Of a stretch of DNA of 9,695 bases, positions 1 through 6,502 are shown in pieces. This DNA comes from Pseudomonadota bacterium (GTDB lineage: Bacteria; Pseudomonadota; Gammaproteobacteria; Acidithiobacillales; Acidithiobacillaceae): NCBI GenBank assembly GCA_021827445.1, contig JAKAVW010000032.1, forward strand, positions 1 to 9,695, written 5' to 3'. Position numbers and translations under genes: made by a program. Under the pieces are notes generated by a model. It did not search any database. It saw only the letters and a program-made list of their open reading frames with translations, and was not told the DNA's origin. The stretch's first letter is position 1, and each line of letters starts with the position of its first letter.

Positions 1-1
1 C

Positions 2-1618
2 CCCGAACTCACGCGGGCACAGCGCGAAGTCGAGCGTGCTCTGGAGCGTGAGGAAACCCGATTCCGGGAAACGCTGGAGCGCGGACTCAGTTTGCTGGAG
101 GAGGCTATTGCGGGTCTGGCAGCGGGTGCCGCCATTCCCGGCGAGATTGTTTTCCGACTCGCGGATACCTTTGGTTTCCCCGTCGATCTGACCGCTGATA
201 TCGCCCGCGAGCGCGATCTGGTCATGGATATGGAGGGCTACGAGGCGGCCATGGCTGAGCAGCGCACCCGCTCCCGTGCCGCCTGGGCGGGCAGCGGTGA
301 GGTCAAAACCGAGCGGGTGTACCACGATCTGGCCATGCGTCTGTCGGCTACCGGGTTCACCGGCTATACGGCCTGTGCGGATGAGGGGAGGGTCCTGGCA
401 CTGATTCGCGATGGTGAAGAGGTGGCCTTCCTCGAAGCAGGGGATGTGGGTGCGGTTATTCTCGACCGGACGCCTTTTTACGGGGAGTCCGGCGGGCAGG
501 CGGGGGACCGTGGCGAGCTCCGGTCGGATGGTGCCCTGTTTGCCGTGAGTGACACCCAAAAGCCCATGGGTCACCTGCATGTGCATTTGGGGCGTTTGGC
601 ATCCGGTCGTTTGCAGGTTGGCGATGCGGTGCTCGCCAGTGTGGACGAAGTGGGGCGTCGGGCGACGGCAGCACATCACTCCGCGACCCATCTGCTCCAC
701 GCCGCCCTGCGCAACGTTCTCGGCAGTCATGTGCAGCAGAAGGGTTCGCTGGTCAATCCGGAGCGGCTGCGTTTCGACTTCAGTCAGCCGGAGCCGGTGA
801 CGGCCGCGCAGTTGCGGGAAATCGAGCGCGTGGTCAACGCCGCTATTCGCAATAATGTCGGCGCAGAAACCCGGGTGCTGCCCATTGCCGAAGCGCAGGC
901 CCTGGGTGCTGTGGCCCTCTTCGGCGAGAAGTACGGTGACGAGGTGCGGGTGGTGCGCATGGGTGATTTCTCCATGGAACTCTGTGGTGGTACCCATGTG
1001 GAGGCGCTGGGGGATATGGGTGTATTCAAGATCCTCAGTGAAAACGGCGTGGCAGCGGGTATCCGGCGTATTGAAGCCGTCGCCGGCGCGGTGGCACTAG
1101 ATGTTATTCAGCGCGATGAAGAACGCTTGCAAGCGGCAGCCGGACTGTTGAAAGTCGCCCCTGCAGAGCTTGATCAACGTCTGGCACAAACCCTGGAGCG
1201 CCTGCGCCAGTTAGAAAAGGAGCTGGAAAAGGTCAAGCGGGATGAAGCCGCCAGAGCGGGTGCCGATCTTGCCGCACAGGCCGAGGACGTAGGCGGAGTG
1301 CCGGTGTTGATCAGGCGCCTGGAGGGGATGGACGGCAAAGCCTTGCGCGATGCCCTGGATCGCCTGCGCAGTCAGTTACCTGACGGCGTCATCGTCCTTG
1401 CCGGAGTGGAAGGGGAGAAAGTGGCGTTGATTGCCGGCGTCGGTAAGGCGTTGAGCGGACGCATTCACGCCGGAGATCTGGTGAATACCGTGGCGCAACC
1501 ACTGGGTGGTAAAGGCGGCGGTCGCCCGGATATGGCGCAGGCCGGGGCCGGCAATCCGGCGGCCTTAGATGCCGCCCTCAACGCCGCCCGCGACTGGGTC
1601 AGAGGCAAACTCGGTTAA
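2..1618 (+). CDS. alaS: Alanyl-tRNA synthetase, C-terminal part (5' end off the window)
   Basis: Charges tRNA-Ala with alanine in the cytoplasm and removes mis-attached Ser or Gly. The reading frame is open from the first bases of the window (frame starting at base 2) and ends in TAA, giving 538 residues. Full bacterial AlaS is about 875 residues, so roughly the first 340, with the class II catalytic core, are missing. Visible parts, in fragment numbering: the editing domain with zinc-binding HSATH at residues 226-230 (bases 677-691) and the partner motif CGGTH at 328-332 (bases 983-997); a heptad-rich helical stretch from about residue 390 to 425; and the C-Ala domain with GGKGGGRPD at 502-510 near the end. 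A TTG at base 92 is only an internal codon, because the frame upstream of it reads as normal AlaS sequence. Housekeeping gene with no evident functional link to the hydrogenase genes. The next gene converges on it 24 bp away. Confidence 0.97.
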   Translation, partial: PELTRAQREVERALEREETRFRETLERGLSLLEEAIAGLAAGAAIPGEIVFRLADTFGFPVDLTADIARERDLVMDMEGYEAAMAEQRTRSRAAWAGSGEVKTERVYHDLAMRLSATGFTGYTACADEGRVLALIRDGEEVAFLEAGDVGAVILDRTPFYGESGGQAGDRGELRSDGALFAVSDTQKPMGHLHVHLGRLASGRLQVGDAVLASVDEVGRRATAAHHSATHLLHAALRNVLGSHVQQKGSLVNPERLRFDFSQPEPVTAAQLREIERVVNAAIRNNVGAETRVLPIAEAQALGAVALFGEKYGDEVRVVRMGDFSMELCGGTHVEALGDMGVFKILSENGVAAGIRRIEAVAGAVALDVIQRDEERLQAAAGLLKVAPAELDQRLAQTLERLRQLEKELEKVKRDEAARAGADLAAQAEDVGGVPVLIRRLEGMDGKALRDALDRLRSQLPDGVIVLAGVEGEKVALIAGVGKALSGRIHAGDLVNTVAQPLGGKGGGRPDMAQAGAGNPAALDAALNAARDWVRGKLG

Positions 1619-1642
1619 TTTCGACTCCCGCCGCGAACCTTG

Positions 1643-2221
1643 TCACTGAGGACCGTGACCCCGGTCATGGCCGTCATGGCCCCGGCCGGGCCCGCCATGG
1701 CCCTCGGGTCGTTGCGCAGGTCCATGTCCTTCCGGCCCCCGAAAGGCGCCTGGTGCCCGCTGCTCCGGCCCACGATACTGTGATTGCGGACGTTCCGTCG
1801 GTCGGAAATGGCGCCACTGCGGGTCGCGATAATGGCGGCGGGCATCGCGCTGGACGTTTTGCCAGTCGCGGTAATTCCAGTGACGGAGCGCGGGTGGAGG
1901 CGCGACGATGGGACGCCAGGGTCCGCGATAGCCCGGTCCGGCCCACCAGCGATTGCCGTAATAGTAATAATAGGTTGAGCCCTGATAGAAAATGGGTTGG
2001 GATGCGCCATAGGCGGCATAAACTCCGAGGTTGCTCAACCAAACCATCAAGGGTGGCGTGGCGATCGCCATCGGCGGATAGCCGGGTGCCACATATATGG
2101 GCTGCGTCCCAACATTTAACTGTATGTCCACAGGGGATGCGCTGGCCCCAGTGACTGCTGTTCCGGCATATATGATGGCGCCGGATACTAACCAGACGAT
2201 GTGACGCCGTTTCCAGTTCAT
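1643..2221 (-). CDS. Secreted Tyr/Trp-rich protein with Gly/His/Arg-rich tail, function unknown
   Basis: A 192-residue protein I cannot assign to a characterised function. The ATG at 2221 is chosen because GGGAGG lies a few bases upstream on this strand and a clean export signal follows: charged MNWKRRH, a hydrophobic core (about 8-20), and an A-S-A cleavage site at 26-28. A longer frame from 2320 would bury this signal. The mature part has a Pro/Val/Ile-rich section (30-80), an aromatic patch (YYYYYGNRWW, 84-93), a basic Trp/Arg stretch (112-140), and a low-complexity Gly/Pro/His/Arg tail (about 150-192) with repeated GHGP, GHD and GPE units. This resembles small periplasmic or envelope proteins with aromatic low-complexity regions. 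The His/Asp-rich tail could bind metal, but that is a guess. It converges with alaS and diverges from the sensor kinase gene, so it probably has its own promoter. No other membrane segment is seen. Confidence 0.75.
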   Translation of the reverse strand: MNWKRRHIVWLVSGAIIYAGTAVTGASASPVDIQLNVGTQPIYVAPGYPPMAIATPPLMVWLSNLGVYAAYGASQPIFYQGSTYYYYYGNRWWAGPGYRGPWRPIVAPPPALRHWNYRDWQNVQRDARRHYRDPQWRHFRPTERPQSQYRGPEQRAPGAFRGPEGHGPAQRPEGHGGPGRGHDGHDRGHGPQ

Positions 2222-2402
2222 GATGATTTCCTCCCAAAATTCTTCTATGGATTTCAACGCTAAAGATACCACTGACGTCTCACGGCAAAGGACAAACGTT
2301 TTGCGTTGTGTTTTTCCCATAATCTGTAGGTAGCCTGTCGGACTTTAAACGCGGGTCATTTTGATATATACCTACGTACAGTTCAACACGGTGAATGATT
2401 TT
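2222..2402. promoter_or_regulatory. Divergent intergenic region between the secreted protein and hupT
   Basis: These 181 bp must hold the promoters of both divergent genes. On the minus strand a strong ribosome site (GGGAGG) precedes the secreted-protein start. On the plus side the kinase start has only a weak GGTGA about 9 bases upstream. AT-rich hexamers such as CATAAT (2318-2323) and TATATA (2365-2370) are present, but I find no well-spaced -35/-10 pair, and no GG-N10-GC sigma-54 element. The sensor genes are therefore probably transcribed from a weak sigma-70-type promoter that cannot be placed by eye. Confidence 0.4.
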
Positions 2403-3803
2403 ATGACCCACTTTATCGACACCGATCGCAAGGATGGTTCATCTAGCGCAGGCTACGAACATAGTAATGCTTTGGCTGTAGGGGAAGTGAGCGACGTTTT
2501 TCCTTTTGACGCCCAAGAGATAGTTTGGATTGATGTAATCCATAAGATGGATGAGACTTATGCCGACCTCGTTCGCTACCAAGTGGAGCTGGAGAAAAAA
2601 AACGGTGCCTTGGAGGACGCGCAACATTTCCTCGCTAGTATCTTGGCCTCCATGACGGATGTACTCATTGTCTGCGACCTTACGGGCGCCATTCAGCAAG
2701 TGAACCGGGCACTGGAGGACCTGACCGGGCTGTCGGCAGATCAATTGCTGGACCGCCCTTTCCAATCCCTCTTCACCGAAGACAGTCAGATGTTAGTCGA
2801 CGGTTTCGCGCAGTGCATCCGTGACAAGGCTATACAAGATTGCGCACTACAGTTGCGCGGTCGTAGCGAACCCATCCCGGTGGACCTCAACTGTACATCC
2901 CGCTATGACCATCGGGGGCGATTAGTGGGTATGGTACTCTTGGGCAGACCAGTTGGTGAGTTGCACAAGGCTTATCGGGCCCTGAACCAGGCCCACACCG
3001 AGTTGAAGACTGCCCAGCAGCAACTCGTGCAGTCGGAAAAGATGGCCTCCCTTGGTCGCCTGGTGGCTGGGGTGGCCCACGAACTGAACAACCCCATCAG
3101 CTTTATCTACGGCAACGTCCATGCGCTGGAGCGCTACACCCAGCGGCTGACCCGCTACATTGCCTTCTGCCATGAACAGGGTTCGAGGGTGGAGCAGGAC
3201 CGGCTGCGGGGAGAATTGCGCATCGACCGTATCCTCGATGACCTGTCCCCCCTCATTACCGGCACCATGGAGGGGGCCGAACGGGTACGGGATATTGTCC
3301 AGGGACTGCGTCAGTTTTCATCAGGACAGCAGGGGGAATACGCGCTCTTCGATGTGGAGCCGGTATTGGGACGGGCGGTGCATTGGGTGAGCAATGGTGG
3401 TCCGGAAGCCCTGGAGGTGGATTACGATCTGACCGTCCCGCTGCGGGTGTTCGGCCACGCCGGACAGATCCAGCAGGTCCTGATGAACCTCGTGCAGAAC
3501 GCATTAGATGCGATGGCCGACCTGGAGCATCCTCACCTGGAGATCCGTGGTGGCGAGGAAGGGGGCGTGGTCTGGCTGGAAGTTCGCGACTTCGGTCCCG
3601 GCATTGCCGAGGATGATCTGGTACGGATCTTTGACCCCTTTTTTACCACCAAGCCTGTAGGTTCTGGCACGGGCCTGGGGTTGGCGATCAGTTACGGCAT
3701 CGTCAACGAGCATGGCGGGCGCCTGAAGGCCCGCAGCCATTACCAGGGTGGTGCAGTATTTCGTGTGGAGTTGCCCTCTGTTCGTCCCGGCGGAGGAGGT
3801 TGA
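2403..3803 (+). CDS. hupT: H2-signalling PAS histidine kinase, HupT/HoxJ type
   Basis: Soluble cytoplasmic sensor kinase that receives the signal of the regulatory hydrogenase and phosphorylates an NtrC-type regulator (HupR/HoxA). From the ATG at 2403 it is 466 residues, in the range of HupT and HoxJ. A TTG at 2361 would add 14 residues but has no better ribosome site. Order: N-terminal segment (1-75, with EIVWIDVIHKMDETY at 39-53); a PAS domain (about 76-185); a coiled linker (187-212); the dimerisation/phosphoacceptor helix with GVAHELNNP, His226 being the phosphorylation site; and the ATPase domain with N box NLVQNALDAM (362-371), G1 DFGPG (396-400), F box FDPFF (410-414) and G2 GTGLGLA (422-428). 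No membrane segment is present. The sequence around His226 (ASLGRLVAGVAHELNNPISF) is very like HupT/HoxJ. In characterised systems the unphosphorylated regulator activates transcription, so the kinase acts as the off-switch. The cognate regulator gene is not in the window. The RPGGGG end is encoded by a strong ribosome-binding sequence for what follows. Confidence 0.93.
   Translation: MTHFIDTDRKDGSSSAGYEHSNALAVGEVSDVFPFDAQEIVWIDVIHKMDETYADLVRYQVELEKKNGALEDAQHFLASILASMTDVLIVCDLTGAIQQVNRALEDLTGLSADQLLDRPFQSLFTEDSQMLVDGFAQCIRDKAIQDCALQLRGRSEPIPVDLNCTSRYDHRGRLVGMVLLGRPVGELHKAYRALNQAHTELKTAQQQLVQSEKMASLGRLVAGVAHELNNPISFIYGNVHALERYTQRLTRYIAFCHEQGSRVEQDRLRGELRIDRILDDLSPLITGTMEGAERVRDIVQGLRQFSSGQQGEYALFDVEPVLGRAVHWVSNGGPEALEVDYDLTVPLRVFGHAGQIQQVLMNLVQNALDAMADLEHPHLEIRGGEEGGVVWLEVRDFGPGIAEDDLVRIFDPFFTTKPVGSGTGLGLAISYGIVNEHGGRLKARSHYQGGAVFRVELPSVRPGGGG
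3792..3799 (+). promoter_or_regulatory. Strong ribosome binding site inside the end of hupT
   Basis: GGAGGAGG overlaps the last glycine codons of the kinase gene, directly before its TGA. It sits 9 bases upstream of an ATG at 3809 that opens a 12-codon frame, not of the sensor small-subunit start at 3844, which is too far away for direct use. It is the best ribosome site in the sensor operon. Confidence 0.6.
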
Positions 3804-3808
3804 CATCC

Positions 3809-3847
3809 ATGCGACGGCGAACACGGACGAAGGCAGGCAGGAAATGA
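3809..3847 (+). CDS. Possible 12-residue mini-cistron leading into hupU
   Basis: An ATG 5 bases after the kinase stop codon and 9 bases after GGAGGAGG opens a short frame encoding MRRRTRTKAGRK, half of whose residues are Arg or Lys. Its TGA (3845-3847) overlaps the hupU start as ATGA (ATG at 3844-3846). The arrangement would let ribosomes loaded at the strong site terminate on the hupU start and reinitiate, coupling hupU translation to the mini-cistron. I see the layout directly; that it is translated is inference. It could instead be a chance frame, with hupU using its own AGGCAGG (3831-3837). No homology can be claimed at this length. Confidence 0.35.
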   Translation: MRRRTRTKAGRK

Positions 3848-4845
3848 AGGTACTGTGGCTGCAATCCGGAGGTTGTGGTGGGTGCAGCATGTCTTTGCTC
3901 TGCGCCGAGGGGTCGGATCTTATCAGCGCGTTGGAGTTGGCGGGCATTCGTTTGCTTTGGCACCCCTCCCTGAGCGAGGCCAGCGCTCACGAACTGGTCG
4001 ACTTACTAGAAACTATCATTGTCGGCGATGAGCCCCTCGACATTTTGTGTGTTGAAGGATCGCTCTTGCGCGGTCCGCACAGGACGGGGCGCTTCCATGT
4101 ACTGGCCGGCACGGACGTGCCGATGATCGACTGGGTGCGGCGGTTGGCAGCTAAAGCGCGGTATTGCGTGGGGGTGGGTACTTGCGCCGCCTTTGGCGGT
4201 GTGACAACGGCTGGCCCCAATCCCACTGACGCTTGCGGTTTGCAGTATGACGGCAGCCAGAAGGGCGGTGCCCTTGGGGCTGGCTATCGCAGCCTGGCGG
4301 ACCTGCCGGTGGTCAACATCGCGGGTTGTCCCATACATCCCAACTGGGTGATCGATACCTTTAGACTTCTGGCGGCGGGTGAGATAGACGCCAGCGCCTT
4401 GGACGAGTTTGGACGACCACGCCTTTATGCCGACCATCTTGTCCACCATGGCTGTCCACGCAACGAATTTTATGAATATAAGGCCAGTGCACAGGAGCAC
4501 TCTCAGTTGGGCTGCTTGATGGAACATCTGGGCTGTTTGGGTACCCAGGCTCATGCCGACTGCAACGCCCGGTTATGGAATGGGGCGGGTTCCTGCATTC
4601 GCGGCGGCTATGCCTGCATCAACTGCACGGCCCCGGAGTTCGAGGAGCCAGGCCATGCCTTCCAGTACACCCCCAAGATCGCAGGTATCCCCGTAGGGCT
4701 TCCCACGGACATGCCCAAGGCCTGGTTTGTTGCCCTATCCTCCCTGGCCAAGGCGGCCACCCCGGAACGCCTGAAGCGTAATGCGGTCGCTGATCATACC
4801 GTGGTGCCGCCGGGCAACAAGGCCCCGCGGGGCGGCAAAAGCTGA
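3844..4845 (+). CDS. hupU: Regulatory (H2-sensing) [NiFe] hydrogenase small subunit, HupU/HoxB type
   Basis: FeS-cluster subunit of the cytoplasmic H2 sensor that signals to HupT. From the ATG at 3844 it has 333 residues and begins MKVLWLQSGGCGGC, with no Tat signal and no C-terminal membrane anchor, unlike the small subunit at 6602. A frame open to 3748 would overlap the kinase by 56 bp and add residues unlike the family, so the later start is preferred. Proximal cluster ligands: C11, C14, C114, C162. Distal: H201, C204, C224, C231. Medial: C240, C258, C261, with C251 seven residues before C258, where standard enzymes have proline. The run GCLMEHLGC has six residues between its cysteines, one more than the five in the downstream enzyme. 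The short N-terminus and the neighbours (kinase before, tailless large subunit after) fit a group 2b-type sensor rather than a respiratory enzyme. The gap to hupV is 33 bp, so they are cotranscribed. Confidence 0.93.
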   Translation: MKVLWLQSGGCGGCSMSLLCAEGSDLISALELAGIRLLWHPSLSEASAHELVDLLETIIVGDEPLDILCVEGSLLRGPHRTGRFHVLAGTDVPMIDWVRRLAAKARYCVGVGTCAAFGGVTTAGPNPTDACGLQYDGSQKGGALGAGYRSLADLPVVNIAGCPIHPNWVIDTFRLLAAGEIDASALDEFGRPRLYADHLVHHGCPRNEFYEYKASAQEHSQLGCLMEHLGCLGTQAHADCNARLWNGAGSCIRGGYACINCTAPEFEEPGHAFQYTPKIAGIPVGLPTDMPKAWFVALSSLAKAATPERLKRNAVADHTVVPPGNKAPRGGKS

Positions 4846-4878
4846 TGAATCAGGCGCGCGTATCAAGGGGGTGAAATC

Positions 4879-6327
4879 ATGTCCAGGATAATCGTTGGTC
4901 CCTTCAACCGCGTTGAGGGAGACCTGGAGGTTCATCTGGACATCGAGGCAGAGCAGGTGCGCGAGGCCTGGGTCAATGTCCCCCTGTATCGGGGGTTCGA
5001 GCAGATCCTGGCTGGAAAAGCCCCTATGGATGCCCTGGCGATCACCCCGCGTATCTGCGGGATATGTTCTGTCGCGCAGTCCACTGCGGCCGCAGGCGCA
5101 TTGGCGGCCGCCCAGGATATCGCTATGCCGCCCAATGGTGCTATTGCCACCAACCTGATCCTGGCCGCCGAGAATCTGGCAGATCACTTCACGCATTTTT
5201 ACCTGTTTTTTATGCCCGATTTCGCTCGCCCCATCTACGCGGATGCGCCTTGGTTCCCCGCAATCAGCGCTCGCTTCCAGGCTATGGCCGGCAGTGCCGC
5301 CCGGGAAGTGCTCGCGGCTCGCGCCGATCTCCTCCATCTCACTGGGCTCCTGGCTGGCAAGTGGCCTCACACTCTAGCTATCCAACCGGGAGGAACGACG
5401 CGCGCCGTGGTGGCTCATGAGCGTGCGCACCTGTCGGCTATCCTCGCCGGGTTCCGACGGTATTTGGAAACCAGGACCTTTGGCGACTGCCTGGAGGCCA
5501 TCGCTGCCATCGACAGCATGGAGGAACTGCGCGCATGGATGGCCGCCCGCCCGCCTCATGCTAGTGACCTCGCCATGTTCTTGCAGGTTGCCGATCATCT
5601 ATGCTTGGAGAGGCTGGGTCGGGCGACCGATCGCTTCATGAGTTATGGTGCCTACCGGCAGGATGGCAGGCACCTTTTCGCGGCAGGGATCTGGGACGGC
5701 GGGGTAGAGAAATTGGCCGTTGAGGCCATTACCGAGGACATCAGCCACGCCTGGATGACCGGTATTGCTGAACCTGTCCATCCCCGCGATGGGGTCACCA
5801 TGCCCGATGCAGAACAGCCCCAGGCATACACTTGGTGCAAGGCGCCGCGACTGGGCGGCAAGGTGGTGGAGGTCGGTGCGCTGGCGCGACAGATGGTGGA
5901 TGGCCACCCGCTGATCCAAGATCTGGTAGCCGAGTCGGGGGGGAATGTGCGTAACCGCGTCATTGCCAGGCTTCTGGAATTGGCCCGGGTGCTTATCGCC
6001 ATGGAACATTGGGTACGCGCCATCCGCCCCGGTGCACCCTTTTGTCATAGCGGTACGATGCCGGGCGAGGCCGAAGGTGTCGGACTGGTGGAGGCTGCCC
6101 GAGGCAGCCTGGGGCACTGGCTGCGGATCCATGACGGCCGAATCCTTACCTACCAGATTGTCGCGCCCACCACCTGGAACTTCTCCCCCCGCGACCGGAA
6201 CGGCGTCCCCGGTGCGCTGGAACAGGCTCTGGTGGGCGCTCCGGTGCGCCCCGGCGAACGATCACCCATTGCTGTGCAGCACATCGTGCGTTCATTCGAT
6301 CCGTGCATGGTATGCACGGTGCATTGA
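4879..6327 (+). CDS. hupV: Regulatory (H2-sensing) [NiFe] hydrogenase large subunit, HupV/HoxC type
   Basis: Carries the NiFe(CN)2CO site that binds H2 in the cytoplasmic sensor. 482 residues from the ATG at 4879, with GGGGGTGA 4 bases upstream. N-terminal metal motif RICGIC (C60, C63) and C-terminal motif DPCMVCTVH (C476, C479), which gives all four Ni ligands. The protein stops exactly at the His where other large subunits are cut, so there is no C-terminal tail and no need for a maturation endopeptidase, a known trait of HupV/HoxC. The gas-channel positions carry I62 and F110, the bulky pair known from HoxC. The large subunit at 7735 has Val77 and Leu at the matching places. This residue pair is tied to oxygen insensitivity and slow turnover in sensor hydrogenases. 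Last gene of the sensor set; a perfect hairpin covers its final active-site codons (6301-6319). Insertion of Ni and Fe ligands would need hyp genes that lie outside the window. Confidence 0.94.
   Translation: MSRIIVGPFNRVEGDLEVHLDIEAEQVREAWVNVPLYRGFEQILAGKAPMDALAITPRICGICSVAQSTAAAGALAAAQDIAMPPNGAIATNLILAAENLADHFTHFYLFFMPDFARPIYADAPWFPAISARFQAMAGSAAREVLAARADLLHLTGLLAGKWPHTLAIQPGGTTRAVVAHERAHLSAILAGFRRYLETRTFGDCLEAIAAIDSMEELRAWMAARPPHASDLAMFLQVADHLCLERLGRATDRFMSYGAYRQDGRHLFAAGIWDGGVEKLAVEAITEDISHAWMTGIAEPVHPRDGVTMPDAEQPQAYTWCKAPRLGGKVVEVGALARQMVDGHPLIQDLVAESGGNVRNRVIARLLELARVLIAMEHWVRAIRPGAPFCHSGTMPGEAEGVGLVEAARGSLGHWLRIHDGRILTYQIVAPTTWNFSPRDRNGVPGALEQALVGAPVRPGERSPIAVQHIVRSFDPCMVCTVH
6301..6319 (+). 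other. Perfect 8-bp hairpin over the last codons of hupV
   Basis: CCGTGCAT, loop GGT, ATGCACGG: a perfect stem covering the codons of the P-C-M-V-C-T part of the terminal motif, 5 bases before the stop codon. In RNA it would be very stable. The T-rich stretch TTCTTTTAT starts about 12 bases after the stem, too far for a classical intrinsic terminator, so I call it a hairpin of unknown role (3'-end protection, pausing, or weak termination ahead of the next operon). Confidence 0.5.
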
Positions 6328-6341
6328 AAGTTCTTTTATAT

Positions 6342-6357
6342 GGTACTTGTTTGTACC
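6342..6357. repeat. Inverted repeat GGTAC-N6-GTACC
   Basis: Perfect 5-bp arms with a 6-bp spacer (TTGTTT), 15 bases after the hupV stop, about 190-200 bp before the predicted transcription start. It could be a distal activator site. The arms are short, so chance cannot be excluded. Confidence 0.35.
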
Positions 6358-6387
6358 TCCCACCAGATATCGAAGAAAAAACATATA

Positions 6388-6408
6388 CACCTACTGATTA
6401 ATTAGGTG
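6388..6408. repeat. Inverted repeat CACCTA-N9-TAGGTG, candidate activator site
   Basis: Perfect 6-bp arms around an AT-rich 9-bp centre (CTGATTAAT). It lies about 137-157 bp before the predicted transcription start, a typical enhancer distance for NtrC-family activators of hydrogenase genes. It is the best dyad candidate for the regulator that HupT controls, but no matching consensus can be cited from memory. Confidence 0.4.
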
Positions 6409-6489
6409 GTAACGCACATTCCATATCCTTTCTTAATCTGGCATCTAAGTTTTCAGTGCGCCCCAATCCATAAAAATATTATTGTTCAT

Positions 6490-6502
6490 AATCAATATAT
6501 TA
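6490..6502 (+). promoter_or_regulatory. IHF binding site (full consensus match)
   Basis: AATCAATATATTA matches WATCAANNNNTTR at every fixed position. It lies in AT-rich DNA between the candidate enhancer dyads and the sigma-54 promoter, about 43-55 bp before the predicted start. IHF is known to bend DNA at sigma-54 hydrogenase promoters (for example hupSL of Rhodobacter capsulatus), so position and sequence agree. Confidence 0.65.

Noticed and set aside
1619..1700. Bidirectional terminator between alaS and the convergent gene
   Set aside because: GC-rich dyads (for example GACCG 1651-1655 with CGGTC 1662-1666, and CATGGC 1675-1680 with GCCATG 1694-1699) lie within the coding tail and lack T-tracts. 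The 24-bp gap has no hairpin of its own.
1753..2154. Open frames on the plus strand opposite the secreted-protein gene
   Set aside because: No ribosome site, no recognisable protein pattern. The minus-strand frame has a good ribosome site and a clean signal peptide.
2222..2320. Longer N-terminus for the secreted protein starting at 2320
   Set aside because: It would place 33 residues before a typical signal peptide, and no ribosome site precedes it. The ATG at 2221 has GGGAGG.
2361..2402. TTG start for the kinase at 2361
   Set aside because: Rare start codon without a clear ribosome site. The added residues do not look like the family. ATG at 2403 preferred, though a GTG at 2391 cannot be fully excluded.
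3748..3843. Extended start of the sensor small subunit at 3748
   Set aside because: It would overlap the kinase gene by 56 bp and add an unrelated N-terminus with no Tat motif. MKVLWLQSGGCGGC at 3844 is the family-type start.
6433..6450. Second sigma-54-like element around CTGGCATCTAAGTTTTCA
   Set aside because: It has GG but lacks GC at the required 10-base spacing.
6481..6496. HupR-type site ATTG-N8-CAAT
   Set aside because: The known half-site spacing is 5 bases, not 8, and it overlaps the IHF match.
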